Positions 16,868 through 24,771 of a stretch of 64,000 nt of DNA are shown here, piece by piece (position 1 is the stretch's first letter; every line of letters begins with the position of its first letter). This DNA is from Limnochorda pilosa. GTDB taxonomy: Bacteria > Bacillota > Limnochordia > Limnochordales > Limnochordaceae. The position numbers and the translations under genes were made by a program. The stretch lies in NCBI RefSeq assembly GCF_001544015.1, contig NZ_AP014924.1, positions 1,984,001 to 2,048,000 of the forward strand. Direction: 5' to 3'. Below the pieces are notes generated by a model. It was not told the origin of the DNA, did not search any database, and worked only from the letters and a program-made list of their open reading frames with translations.

Positions 16868-18202
16868 ATGAGCGAGCCTCTCCCTGTAGAGGAAGGCGTC
16901 GCCATCCGTGGGCTGGGGGCCTTCGAGGTTCACGCGCGCTCGCGCCGCATCGGGCTGGACGGATGGCGTCTGAAGAAGTCCGCCTCCCTCTTCAAGTACC
17001 TCGCGGTCAAGCAGCCCGCGTGGGTGCCTCGCGACGAGCTCCTCGACACGTTTTGGGGTGAGCTGGCCCCCGACAGGGCCGAGCATGCCTTCCGCACCAC
17101 GGTCCACGTCTTGAGGAAAGTGCTCGAACCGAACCTCCCGCGCTACGCCACATCCTATTACCTGGAGCAGCGCGACGGCCGATACCGGCTGTGCCCGGAG
17201 TCGATCCGCTGGTTCGATGTCCAAGTGTTCGAGGGCGCCGTCCGGCGCTTCCGGGAGGCCCAGCGGAAGGGCGACACCGCCGATGCGCTCGAGGCGGCCC
17301 GCGAGGCGGTAGACCTGTATGCGGGCGACCTCTACCCCGAAGATCCCTACGAGGACTGGATCATGGCCTACCGGGAGCTGCTCCGGCAGGAGTACTTGGA
17401 CGTGGTCGCGGGCTTCGCGCGCCTCACGCTCCAAGACGCCGACGCCACCACCCACCACGAGGCCGTCCAGATCCTGCGGCGGGCCCTGCGGGCCGGCGAG
17501 GAACGGGAATCGCTCAACCTCCTGCTGATGCAGCACCTGGTGGCGTCGGGACGGGTCCAGGAGGCGTTGAGCCACTTCCACCGCTATGAGAAGGCGGTGC
17601 GCGAGAACCTGGGGACCCGCCCTGGGAAAGCGATCACCCAGCTGGCAGGCTCCCTGCGCGCGCAGGCCGCTGGCCCCAAGGAGGCCGGGAGCCGCGTCGC
17701 CGCCGACCAGGGCAAGGCCGGATCGGCCGGGCTCGCCCAGGGGTATCCCGCGTCCTCCTTCGCGTACCTGGTCGACTCGGCCACCTTTCGCCAGATGGCT
17801 GCGTGGGAGCGACGGAAGGTCGAGCGGGAAGGCCGGGTCTCGACGGTGGTGGTGATTCGCCTGCCCCACGCGCCGCCGCCGGATCGGGACGGAGCGGCCA
17901 CCGGCCGTCGACCGGAGGCCGCCGGCAAGGACGGCTCCACGACCCCGCCGGGCTCCCTCGCCACGTGGCAGCAGTCGGTGGTGGAGCGCCTCCGCCACGC
18001 GGACGTGGCCACGGCCCCCAATCGTCTCACCCTGGCGCTGCTCCTGCCCTGGACGGGGCCGGACGGCGTCCAGAGGGTGCTGGAACGCCTCCGTCCCGCC
18101 ATCGAGCTGGCAAAGCCCTCCACGAGCCCCGAGATCGCGCTCTATGTGCTGCAGGCCGGGACCTCGCCCGAGAAACACCACCTCTCCTTGACTCTCCGTT
18201 GA
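16868..18202 (+). CDS. SARP/BTAD-type transcriptional regulator with C-terminal degenerate GGDEF-like domain
   Basis: This 444-residue cytoplasmic regulator starts with a winged-helix domain (residues 10-95: IRGLGAFEVHARSRRIGLDG, then RDELLDTFWGELAPDRA and TTVHVLRKVLEP). A bacterial transcriptional activator domain follows (about 110-265, TPR-like: DVQVFEGAVRRFREAQRKG, LYPEDPYEDWIM, EALSHFHRYEKAV). The last 150 residues (RVSTVVVIRLP, VVERLRHADVATAPNRLTL, ALLLPWTG) resemble a GGDEF fold without the GGDEF signature. It lies between the divergent secreted-protein genes and likely activates their repeat-containing promoters. Its stop codon lies inside the promoter of the downstream operon. Confidence 0.8.
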   Translation: MSEPLPVEEGVAIRGLGAFEVHARSRRIGLDGWRLKKSASLFKYLAVKQPAWVPRDELLDTFWGELAPDRAEHAFRTTVHVLRKVLEPNLPRYATSYYLEQRDGRYRLCPESIRWFDVQVFEGAVRRFREAQRKGDTADALEAAREAVDLYAGDLYPEDPYEDWIMAYRELLRQEYLDVVAGFARLTLQDADATTHHEAVQILRRALRAGEERESLNLLLMQHLVASGRVQEALSHFHRYEKAVRENLGTRPGKAITQLAGSLRAQAAGPKEAGSRVAADQGKAGSAGLAQGYPASSFAYLVDSATFRQMAAWERRKVEREGRVSTVVVIRLPHAPPPDRDGAATGRRPEAAGKDGSTTPPGSLATWQQSVVERLRHADVATAPNRLTLALLLPWTGPDGVQRVLERLRPAIELAKPSTSPEIALYVLQAGTSPEKHHLSLTLR

Positions 18203-18219
18203 CCCGCCAGTGGTTCAAT
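18188..18219 (+). promoter_or_regulatory. SARP-type promoter of the subunit D-chaperone-secretin operon
   Basis: TTGACT (18188-18193) and TTGACC (18199-18204) are 11 bases apart. Nine bases later comes TTCAAT (18214-18219), a -10-like hexamer. The second repeat includes the regulator's stop codon. The spacing matches the promoters of subunits B, C and H exactly. Confidence 0.7.
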
Positions 18220-18275
18220 GGGCTGACCCACGTCGCGGGTGTTCGGGTCGAGGAGAGAAGAGAGGTGTTTCGCCC

Positions 18276-18866
18276 ATGGGTGCACGGTCACAGTGGCGTC
18301 ACGCCACGCGTTGCTTTGCCACTCTACGGCTCGCGCTGGCCCTCACCGCCCTCGTCTGGGGGATGATCGTCCCCGCGGGAGCCAAGCAGGGTCCATCCCA
18401 CGCGAAGGAGACCTGGTCGAAGGAGATCCCCATTACGGTCTTCATCGAGCCGTACGCCGAGGTGACGCCATCTCCGGCGAAGTGGCTCCTCTCCTTCACC
18501 GGCGCGGGACGCCTCGAGGACGGCTGGCGTTTCGTGGCCCGTCCGGCCCCGCAGCCGACCTTCGTGGTGCACGCCAACACCGACGTTCAGGTGACCTTGA
18601 GCGGCGGGGGCGGCGTCGGCAAATACGGGGTCAGCCCTGTCTACACGTTCGCGGGTGTGGGGCAGGGCCCGCGTGCCTACGCCAGCGGTCCTCCAGGCGA
18701 AGGCCTTCCGTACCTGCTGGCCGACATCGCTGGGCCCACTGGCGACGCGGGGGTGGTCTTCACGCTGACGGAGGCCGAGATCCTCGCCCCGTCGTTGAGT
18801 GAGGTGCCGGCCGGTCGTCTGGGAAAGACAACGCTCACCGTCACGGTCATGGCCGCTTCGGACTGA
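18276..18866 (+). CDS. secreted small beta-sandwich protein (cluster subunit D)
   Basis: This 196-residue protein has a signal peptide (TLRLALALTALVWGMIVPAG, cleavage near GAKQ). The mature region repeats the cluster pattern: IPITVFIEPYAEVTPSPAKW, then TFVVHANTDVQVTLSGGGG, VVFTLTEAEI, and C-terminal LGKTTLTVTVMAASD. AGAGAGGTG precedes the ATG by 8 bases. It is the first gene of the operon with the Ig-domain protein, secretin and G protein, which suggests it is the main cargo or fibre subunit. No enzyme motif is seen. Confidence 0.75.
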   Translation: MGARSQWRHATRCFATLRLALALTALVWGMIVPAGAKQGPSHAKETWSKEIPITVFIEPYAEVTPSPAKWLLSFTGAGRLEDGWRFVARPAPQPTFVVHANTDVQVTLSGGGGVGKYGVSPVYTFAGVGQGPRAYASGPPGEGLPYLLADIAGPTGDAGVVFTLTEAEILAPSLSEVPAGRLGKTTLTVTVMAASD

Positions 18867-18965
18867 GTCGTCGCCGCAGGGCCGGACCTCGAGCAAGACG
18901 CAACGCCGGCGTGTCACACGGCGAGGGGGTGGGGATGCAGCTTGGGTCGGCGAGGGGATGAACCT

Positions 18966-20621
18966 GTGCGACGGAATGGTGGCTCCGGGTGGACGAGGTG
19001 GCTCGTCCCCTTGGTTGCGTTGGCGCTCTTCTTCGCGCGATCCGAGCCCGCTGCGGCCGTGGGCGTCCGCCCGTTGGTCATCGACCTGGAGGTCCGAGCC
19101 GGTGAGACGGCACCCTTCGAGCTGATCCTCAGCCCTTCAGGGCAGCGGGAGCGTGTGCACGTCCGCCTCTTCCAGCCCACCCAGCTTCCCACGGGTGACC
19201 TCACCTACGAGCAGGCGGATCCCGACACCTTCCCCACCGCGGCGTGGGTCAAGCTGGACCGGGACACCGTGGAGGTCCCGGGCGCGCAGGAGGTCCGTAT
19301 CCCCGGGCGGGTGGAGGTTCCCTTCGGCGTCTCCGGGTCCCACACGGTGGTACTCATGGTGGAGCCGGAGACACCCACCCAGGGGGGTGGCGTGGCCATT
19401 CAGGTTCGCTATGCGGTGCGGCTGAACGTGCGCGTGCCCGGAGTGGGGGTCCAGGCCAGGGCGGCGCTGGCCGGTCTGGGCCTGGTCGCCAACGAGGCCA
19501 GGCGGCCCTTCGTCCGGGTCAGGCTGAACAATCCTTCTCCCCTGGACTACCGGGTGGAGATGGAGGCGACCGTGCGCGACGCCAACCGCCGCCTCATCGA
19601 GCGGATTCCGCTCCAGACCGAGCAGGGCCGCCGCAGCGGCCAGACGGCGGCCCGCATCTATCCCGGCAGCCGCCTGGACTTCGCCGGCCGGGTGCAGTCC
19701 CCGCTCGTCCCCGGCAGCTACGAGCTCCAGGCCTTCGCCCGGTACGCGGAAGGCCGGCAGGCGGTGGCTCGGGAGACGGTCCTCGTGCACGAGGGCGAGT
19801 TCGCCTTGCCCGAAGGTCGCCTGCTGGTCCAGGTCGATCCTCCGAGTCTCCAGTTGGAGGCCAACCCGGGGGCCCTGCGGACCGTCTCGTTCTCGGTGGG
19901 GAACCGGACCCAGGAGCCCGTGGTGGTGGCGGCGGGAACCGTGTCCGCGGGCGGCGGCGCGGCCGACGTCTGGCCTCTGGCCCGGTTGCGCTCCTCCTTC
20001 CCCATGACCCTGCGTCCTGGCCAGAGCCGGCGGATCAGCCTCACCGTCCAGTCCCCCCGAGAGCAGGAGCCCCAGGGATACTATGGCACGCTCGCCCTCC
20101 AGGCGCTGCCCGAGGCGGAGGTGGGTCAGGAGGGCGCACAACCCCAGCAGGTTCGCCTTCCGGTGGCTCTCGTCCTGGGTCAGGTGCCGGATCCCGTCCT
20201 GGAGTTGGGTCAGGCTCAGTACGTGCCGGCCTCTCCGCCCGGATCCGTGGACGCGGTGAGCCCGGGCGCGGCGACGGATTCCGGAGGACCGGCGGGATCG
20301 GCCGAGGCTCCCGCCGGCGAGGCTCCGGGCGGAACGCTCTACCTGGCCGTGCACAACGGCGGCCTGCGTCATCAGGTCCTGGAGGGGAGCACGGTGAGCA
20401 TCGAGGACGCGGAAGGCGATGTGGTGGCCTCAGGCCTCACGCTCAGCCTCCCCGCCGACCCGCCCTGGCTGCTGCCCGGAGCCTGGGCGCAGCTCGAGGC
20501 CGAGGGCGTTCCCCCGCTCGACCCAGGCAGCTACACTCTTCAGATCGTCCTGCGCTCACCCGATGCCACCCTGCTTGACCAGGCCACGGAACTCGTGGTG
20601 GGAGAGGAGGAAGGATCATGA
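18966..20621 (+). CDS. exported multi-Ig-domain protein, chaperone-like (cluster gene E)
   Basis: This 551-residue protein has a signal peptide (WLVPLVALALFFARSEPAAA). Residues 30-165 form an Ig-like domain resembling DUF916/WxL-associated or fimbrial-chaperone domains: VRPLVIDLEVRAGETAPFEL, then TAAWVKLDRDTVEVPGAQEV and VPFGVSGSHTVVLMVEP. Two or three more beta-sandwich domains follow (RVRLNNPSPLDYRVEMEATV; TVSFSVGNRTQEPVVVAAG; LYLAVHNGGLRHQVLEGSTV). GGGG lies 8 bases before the GTG at 18966. It overlaps the secretin gene by ATGA. A periplasmic chaperone or structural role for the small subunits is inferred from fold and position, not shown. Confidence 0.6.
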   Translation: MRRNGGSGWTRWLVPLVALALFFARSEPAAAVGVRPLVIDLEVRAGETAPFELILSPSGQRERVHVRLFQPTQLPTGDLTYEQADPDTFPTAAWVKLDRDTVEVPGAQEVRIPGRVEVPFGVSGSHTVVLMVEPETPTQGGGVAIQVRYAVRLNVRVPGVGVQARAALAGLGLVANEARRPFVRVRLNNPSPLDYRVEMEATVRDANRRLIERIPLQTEQGRRSGQTAARIYPGSRLDFAGRVQSPLVPGSYELQAFARYAEGRQAVARETVLVHEGEFALPEGRLLVQVDPPSLQLEANPGALRTVSFSVGNRTQEPVVVAAGTVSAGGGAADVWPLARLRSSFPMTLRPGQSRRISLTVQSPREQEPQGYYGTLALQALPEAEVGQEGAQPQQVRLPVALVLGQVPDPVLELGQAQYVPASPPGSVDAVSPGAATDSGGPAGSAEAPAGEAPGGTLYLAVHNGGLRHQVLEGSTVSIEDAEGDVVASGLTLSLPADPPWLLPGAWAQLEAEGVPPLDPGSYTLQIVLRSPDATLLDQATELVVGEEEGS

Positions 20622-22021
20622 TCGCCCGGCGTTCTTGGACACGCCTGGGCATGGCCGCCGCACTCGCCCTGGTTCTCCTCTGGGCCGTCCCCGCCGGCGC
20701 CCAGTCGCCTGGCGATGCGGCCGGCCCGTCGGCGTCGCCCGAGCCGGCCGCCCGCATCCAGCTCAGCCTCTTCGAGACCGACCTGCGCGAGGCGCTCAAC
20801 GAGCTGGCCTACCAGTCCCGGGTGAACATCCTGATGACGCCCGACATCCAGGGCGTGGTGACCGCCGAGCTTCAGGACGTCACCGTCCGTGAGGCCCTGG
20901 AGACGCTCCTGGCCCCGTTCGGCTACACGTTTCGGTGGGCGGGCAGTTTCTACCTGGTGGGCATCCCCGATCCGCGCAACCTGGCCTTCGGCATGCTCTC
21001 CGAGACAGTGGCCATCCCGCTCTACTACATCCCGGCCGACCGGGCCGCGGCCCTCCTCTCCGATTTCTTCGATCCCTACGTCAAGGCCGATCCCCAGGTG
21101 AACCGCCTCCTGGTCACCGGCCCACCCGAGGTGGTGGCACGGGTCCGCCACGACGTGGCTCTTCTGGACCGGCCGCCAGCCGAGGTCGAGCTGCAGGTGC
21201 TCGTCACCGAGCTGAGTGGGAACGCGGTCCGTGAACTGGGCCTCGACAGGCTCTCCTTCGACAGCCTGGGCGACCTGGCCCTGGGGGTCGAGACCTCGCC
21301 CGACGCCGTCTCCCTGAGTTACGGTCAGGTGGAGGCCCACATCCGTGCCCTCGCCCAGAAGGAAGAGGCCACGGTGCGGGGCAACCCCAGGCTGCGCGTC
21401 CAGGAAGGGCGCTCGACCACCCTCTTCGCCGGCCAGCGGCAGTTCTTCCTGATCGCCTCAGAGCAGACCACCCGGCTCGAGGAGATCGAGGCAGGCCTCC
21501 GGTTGGAGCTGACCGTCTCCCGGGTGCGGAACGGTGAGGTGATCCTGAGCATAGCCCCCTCGACGAGTCAGGTGGTCTCCCACATGGACGGCGTGCCGGT
21601 GCTGCAGAGCAGCGAGCTCTCCACCACCGTCCGGCTTGCCCCGGGGGAGACGGCCGTGCTCGCCTCGCTGGATATGGCCCAGGACCTCGCGACCCGCCGT
21701 GGAACGCCGCTCTTGAGCGACATCCCGCTGATCGGCTGGCTCTTCGGCACCCGCTCGAGCCAGGAGGGCAGCCGGCAGCTCACCATCTTCGTGACCGCCA
21801 AGCCCCTGGGCGCCGATGAGACCATGGCGCCCAACCCCGGCGGCACCCAGGCCTCGCCCCCCGTGAAGGGAGCCGTCTCCGGAGCGACGGGATCGGTCAC
21901 GGGGCCCACGTCTCAGGGGGCTCCGGGGCTGGCCGCCGGCGCGGCCACCGTCTGGGTGGGGAGCCTTCTCCTACCCATTCCCAGACACCGCCTCCTGCGG
22001 GTCCAGTACCTGGTCCCCTAG
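20618..22021 (+). CDS. secretin-family outer membrane channel protein (cluster gene F)
   Basis: This 467-residue protein has a Sec signal (ALALVLLWAVPAGAQ). A STN/N0 domain follows (about 48-112: LFETDLREALNELAYQS, VTVREALETLLAPFGY), then an N1-type ring domain (IPADRAAALLSDFFDPYV, NRLLVTGPPEVVARV). The secretin core reads RGNPRLRVQEGRSTTLFAGQ, LRLELTVSRVRNGEVILSI, SSELSTTVRLAPGETAVLA and LLSDIPLIGWLFGTRSS plus LTIFVTAKP. It is shorter than type II or IV pilus secretins, with one N-domain. Secretins form gated outer-membrane pores, so the host probably has an outer membrane. No pilus ATPase or platform gene is nearby. It is the third gene of the operon. Confidence 0.9.
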   Translation: MIARRSWTRLGMAAALALVLLWAVPAGAQSPGDAAGPSASPEPAARIQLSLFETDLREALNELAYQSRVNILMTPDIQGVVTAELQDVTVREALETLLAPFGYTFRWAGSFYLVGIPDPRNLAFGMLSETVAIPLYYIPADRAAALLSDFFDPYVKADPQVNRLLVTGPPEVVARVRHDVALLDRPPAEVELQVLVTELSGNAVRELGLDRLSFDSLGDLALGVETSPDAVSLSYGQVEAHIRALAQKEEATVRGNPRLRVQEGRSTTLFAGQRQFFLIASEQTTRLEEIEAGLRLELTVSRVRNGEVILSIAPSTSQVVSHMDGVPVLQSSELSTTVRLAPGETAVLASLDMAQDLATRRGTPLLSDIPLIGWLFGTRSSQEGSRQLTIFVTAKPLGADETMAPNPGGTQASPPVKGAVSGATGSVTGPTSQGAPGLAAGAATVWVGSLLLPIPRHRLLRVQYLVP

Positions 22022-22033
22022 GGGGTGGGAGAC

Positions 22034-23722
22034 GTGACACGCGCCGTATTCTTCAGCCCGTCTCCGAGCACAGTCTCTGGTGGGCGCACCCGCCGCTCTG
22101 GCCTCATGCGGCGCGCGAGCCTCGTCGGGGCCCTGGCCGCGTGGGCGTTCCTTCAGGTTTTCCTCGGTTTACTCCCTTTCCCGAGCGCCCAGGCCGTCGC
22201 GCCGCCGCAGCCGGATCCCTCGTCGGCGGCCTCTCCGGCTCCCCTGCGCGCGCCGGTTGATGCGGCGCGGTCTGCTGGGCCTGTCCTGTTCCGTCTCTGG
22301 CTGCTGGACGTGGGCTTCGCTCCCTTCCGTACCAGCGCGGTCTTCGCTTCCCCGACCTCGGAGGCAGCCGCCGAGCCTTCGCAGCTCCTGGTGCGGGGGT
22401 TGCTCCTTTCGGCCGGCTACCTCCTCCTGCCCGTGGACGAGTTCCAGGTCCTGGCCGCCCAGGCGGCCGAAGCGATCCTCACCTTCTCCCGGGAGGAGGC
22501 GAGCGGCGGCCTGCGCGAGGGGGTACAGAAGGGCCAGGTGACCAGCCTGGGGTCGCTGGCCACCTATCCCGGGCATCCCACCACCCTCACCATGCGGCGC
22601 GCCGTCCCCTTCCTCACCCCTGACGAGGTTCCGTTCCCGCTCCATGCGTCCGGGTCGGCCACGGCCTTCCCGATCCAGTCGACCCTCACCCTGGAAGTGG
22701 AACCCCAGACCACCGGTCTTGACGGCCGCGTGACGAGCCGCGTTCGGTTCGAGGCGGAGCACTTGGGACGCCGCTTGGTCTTCGACGCCACCCTTCCCCT
22801 CGACCGGACCCCCACCCCCATCGCGGGTCTGCTGATCCAGCGAACGGAGGAGCTCTCGGTGGGTCCCTTCGTGATCGATCGCAACACCCACCCTCGCCTG
22901 GCGGCTCTGGCTGTCACCGCGGAACCTGTCGCCCTCGGACCGGCCCCTTCCGGGGAGGAGGCCGACGCCCTTTCCGCCGAAGACGCCATCCTCCCACCCC
23001 TCTCTCGCGCGCCGGCGGTCCGGCCTGCAGCTGGCCGCATCACTGCGACCGCCTCCCTTGCTCCCTTCGTGGCTGAGGTGGTCGCCTGGTTCGGGCCGCT
23101 GCCCGACGCCTCCGAACCCTCTTCCGCTGACGACACCCTCGGGCTCGTGCTGGCACGCACGGCAGAGCAGCAACTCCTGACCCTCGATACGTCGTGGCGT
23201 TGGGCGGACTCGGCCCGGCTCACCCTGAGCCTCGAGTCTTGGAACCCGGCGGCCGGGACCAAGGAGGGCGTCGCGGAGGGATGGATCGGCCTACACGGCA
23301 CCCTGGCACGACGACTCGAGCTGGTAGGAGGGGCCTTTCTCGGCCCGCGCCCGACCCGCTGGTACGTGGGGCTCTCGGAGACCACCGCCCCCTCGTCCTC
23401 GCTGGAACTCCGCGCGGCCTACCTCCTCCAGGTGAGCGGCGGTGCTTTCGCTGAGGTGACATCGGGCCGGCTCCTGAGCCTCGGTGCCCTCGACCCCGCC
23501 TGGGAGGTGGCGGCGGGATGGCATCCGGGCCCCTGGCGGCTCGACCTCACCCTCTCCCGCCCACCGGGGGACGTGGACCAAGTGGAACTCCGGCTGGCGC
23601 GCCAGCTGGTTTCCGGCGAGAAGCCCGGGCTCGCACCCGGCCTGGAGGCCGGCGTTCGCTACCGCTGGCCCGTGGAGGAGCTCGAGTACCGGCTGGGCCT
23701 GCGGTTCCGCACGTGGGAGTAG
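22034..23722 (+). CDS. exported protein with beta-barrel-like C-terminal half (cluster gene G)
   Basis: This protein of about 562 residues is not recognised by family. A hydrophobic export signal (SLVGALAAWAFLQVFLGLLP) follows a basic region. Residues about 60-260 include repeated beta stretches (STLTLEVEPQTTGLDGRVTS). From about 385 on, short amphipathic strands alternate with turns: SARLTLSLESWNP, EGWIGLHGTLARRLELVGGA, WYVGLSETTA, LDLTLSRPPGDVDQVEL, YRLGLRFRTWE. This is the look of an outer-membrane barrel ending in aromatic-rich strands. It begins 12 bases after the secretin stop. I infer an outer-membrane partner of the secretin; alternatives remain open. Confidence 0.5.
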   Translation: MTRAVFFSPSPSTVSGGRTRRSGLMRRASLVGALAAWAFLQVFLGLLPFPSAQAVAPPQPDPSSAASPAPLRAPVDAARSAGPVLFRLWLLDVGFAPFRTSAVFASPTSEAAAEPSQLLVRGLLLSAGYLLLPVDEFQVLAAQAAEAILTFSREEASGGLREGVQKGQVTSLGSLATYPGHPTTLTMRRAVPFLTPDEVPFPLHASGSATAFPIQSTLTLEVEPQTTGLDGRVTSRVRFEAEHLGRRLVFDATLPLDRTPTPIAGLLIQRTEELSVGPFVIDRNTHPRLAALAVTAEPVALGPAPSGEEADALSAEDAILPPLSRAPAVRPAAGRITATASLAPFVAEVVAWFGPLPDASEPSSADDTLGLVLARTAEQQLLTLDTSWRWADSARLTLSLESWNPAAGTKEGVAEGWIGLHGTLARRLELVGGAFLGPRPTRWYVGLSETTAPSSSLELRAAYLLQVSGGAFAEVTSGRLLSLGALDPAWEVAAGWHPGPWRLDLTLSRPPGDVDQVELRLARQLVSGEKPGLAPGLEAGVRYRWPVEELEYRLGLRFRTWE

Positions 23723-23770
23723 ACGACAGCAGACGACATGCGCGGGGTTCCGCGACGCAACGCGGGCGGA

Positions 23771-24277
23771 TCAGGGTTCTGGGGGCACCAGCACCGTAAA
23801 GACCAGGGTGGTCTCGTAGGTCCCCATGGGGTCTGTGTACTGCAGACTCAGCCGGAGGTCCAGGGCCAAGGTGGACCGGCCGGGCCCTTGCGTGGTGAGG
23901 CGGACCATGTGCGCACCGAAGGGCCGCCACCGGCTCCCGGGTTGCAGCCTCCACTCGAGACGCTCGGAAGGGAGTACCGTCCCCGTCTCCACCTGGACCA
24001 GGCCCTGGGGGTTCGACACGAGGATCTCGGCATTCCGGTTCCCCACGAAGTCCAGCTGAAGGCCGCCCGGCCGGGTGATCCTGATCTGGTCGCCCAGGTG
24101 CTCGCCCTCCAGGATGTCCTCCTCGGTGAAGACGACCTCGGGGGTCCGCGCCGTGAGCCGAGCGAGGTCGGGGATGCGCGCGACGACGGTCACGTAGACC
24201 GTTGCCAGCACCGTTCCCTGCGCCGCCGCCGGCCCGGCGACCGCGGCCCAGGCCATGAGGATACAGGCAGCCGTCAC
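23771..24277 (-). CDS. secreted small beta-sandwich protein (cluster subunit H)
   Basis: Read from the GTG at 24277, this is a 168-residue protein beginning MTAACILMAWAAVAGPAAAQ, a signal peptide without a basic n-region. The frame stays open to a GTG at 24472, which would add 65 unusual residues, so the start is uncertain. The mature part (TVLATVYVTVVARIPDL, GNRNAEILVSNPQG, MVRLTTQGPGRSTLALDL) ends in TYETTLVFTVLVPPEP, like the other cluster subunits. It is convergent with gene G and has its own repeat-type promoter at 24516-24547. Confidence 0.6.
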   Translation of the reverse strand: MTAACILMAWAAVAGPAAAQGTVLATVYVTVVARIPDLARLTARTPEVVFTEEDILEGEHLGDQIRITRPGGLQLDFVGNRNAEILVSNPQGLVQVETGTVLPSERLEWRLQPGSRWRPFGAHMVRLTTQGPGRSTLALDLRLSLQYTDPMGTYETTLVFTVLVPPEP

Positions 24278-24515
24278 GAGGAGTCGACCTGCCCTGGGAC
24301 GGGCGTCGAGGAGAGCGTGGGCTGTGGGGCACCCCGACGCGCGACGAGGGGTCGGATGGGCTCCGACCGCATGAAGACCGGAGCGACGCGCCTTTCCCGA
24401 TGGGGAGAGGACGCCTGTGCTCTGGCTTCGCTTCCGGGCTTCACGTCTTCCTGTCGCCACCACCGCGGTCACCGCCTGCTGGGGGAGGCCGGCTCCCCGC
24501 TGGGCTGCCGGGTCG

Positions 24516-24547
24516 ACTCTACCGGCACGGTGTCAATGGCGAGTCAA
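24516..24547 (-). promoter_or_regulatory. SARP-type promoter of subunit H gene
   Basis: On the minus strand TTGACT (24547-24542) and TTGACA (24536-24531) are 11 bases apart. Nine bases later comes TAGAGT (24521-24516). The geometry is the same as at the promoters of subunits B, C and D. The leader to a start at 24277 would be about 230 bases. Confidence 0.7.
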
Positions 24548-24677
24548 CGGCGGCACGCACGGTACCCGGACGGACGCGCGGGAAGGCACACCCTTCCTCT
24601 CGCGAACCCGGCGCATTGTCCTCCAGTTCGTCCGGGTGCGTGCCGATAGGCAGAGCGAAGGATGTGTGCCCCGCGCG

Positions 24678-24765
24678 CACCTCCGACAAAGGCCAACCCG
24701 TCGCGAGGCGGGGGCGCAAAGCCACGGGTCTCCTGCGGGAGACGGCCGGGCCGCCGAAGAGGGTG
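24678..24765 (+). promoter_or_regulatory. cyclic di-GMP-I (GEMM) riboswitch
   Basis: The conserved core is present: ACAAAGGCCAACC (24686-24698), a CCCGTC/GGCGGG stem closed by a GCGA tetraloop, then GCGCAAAGCCACGGG (24714-24728). A stem GTCTCC/GGAGAC with a TGCG loop follows, then GGCCGGGCCGCCGAAG. The closing helix pairs CACCTC (24678-24683) with GAGGGTG (24759-24765), with one mismatch or bulge. That 3' strand contains the Shine-Dalgarno sequence of the gene starting at 24772. Ligand binding should therefore reduce translation; this direction is inference. GEMM-I RNAs sense c-di-GMP and commonly control surface and motility genes. Confidence 0.92.
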
Positions 24766-24771
24766 GGCTTG

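Noticed and set aside
24400-24771. N-terminal extension of the riboswitch-controlled subunit
   Set aside because: The extension translates the riboswitch and leader; a Shine-Dalgarno and signal peptide place the start at 24772.
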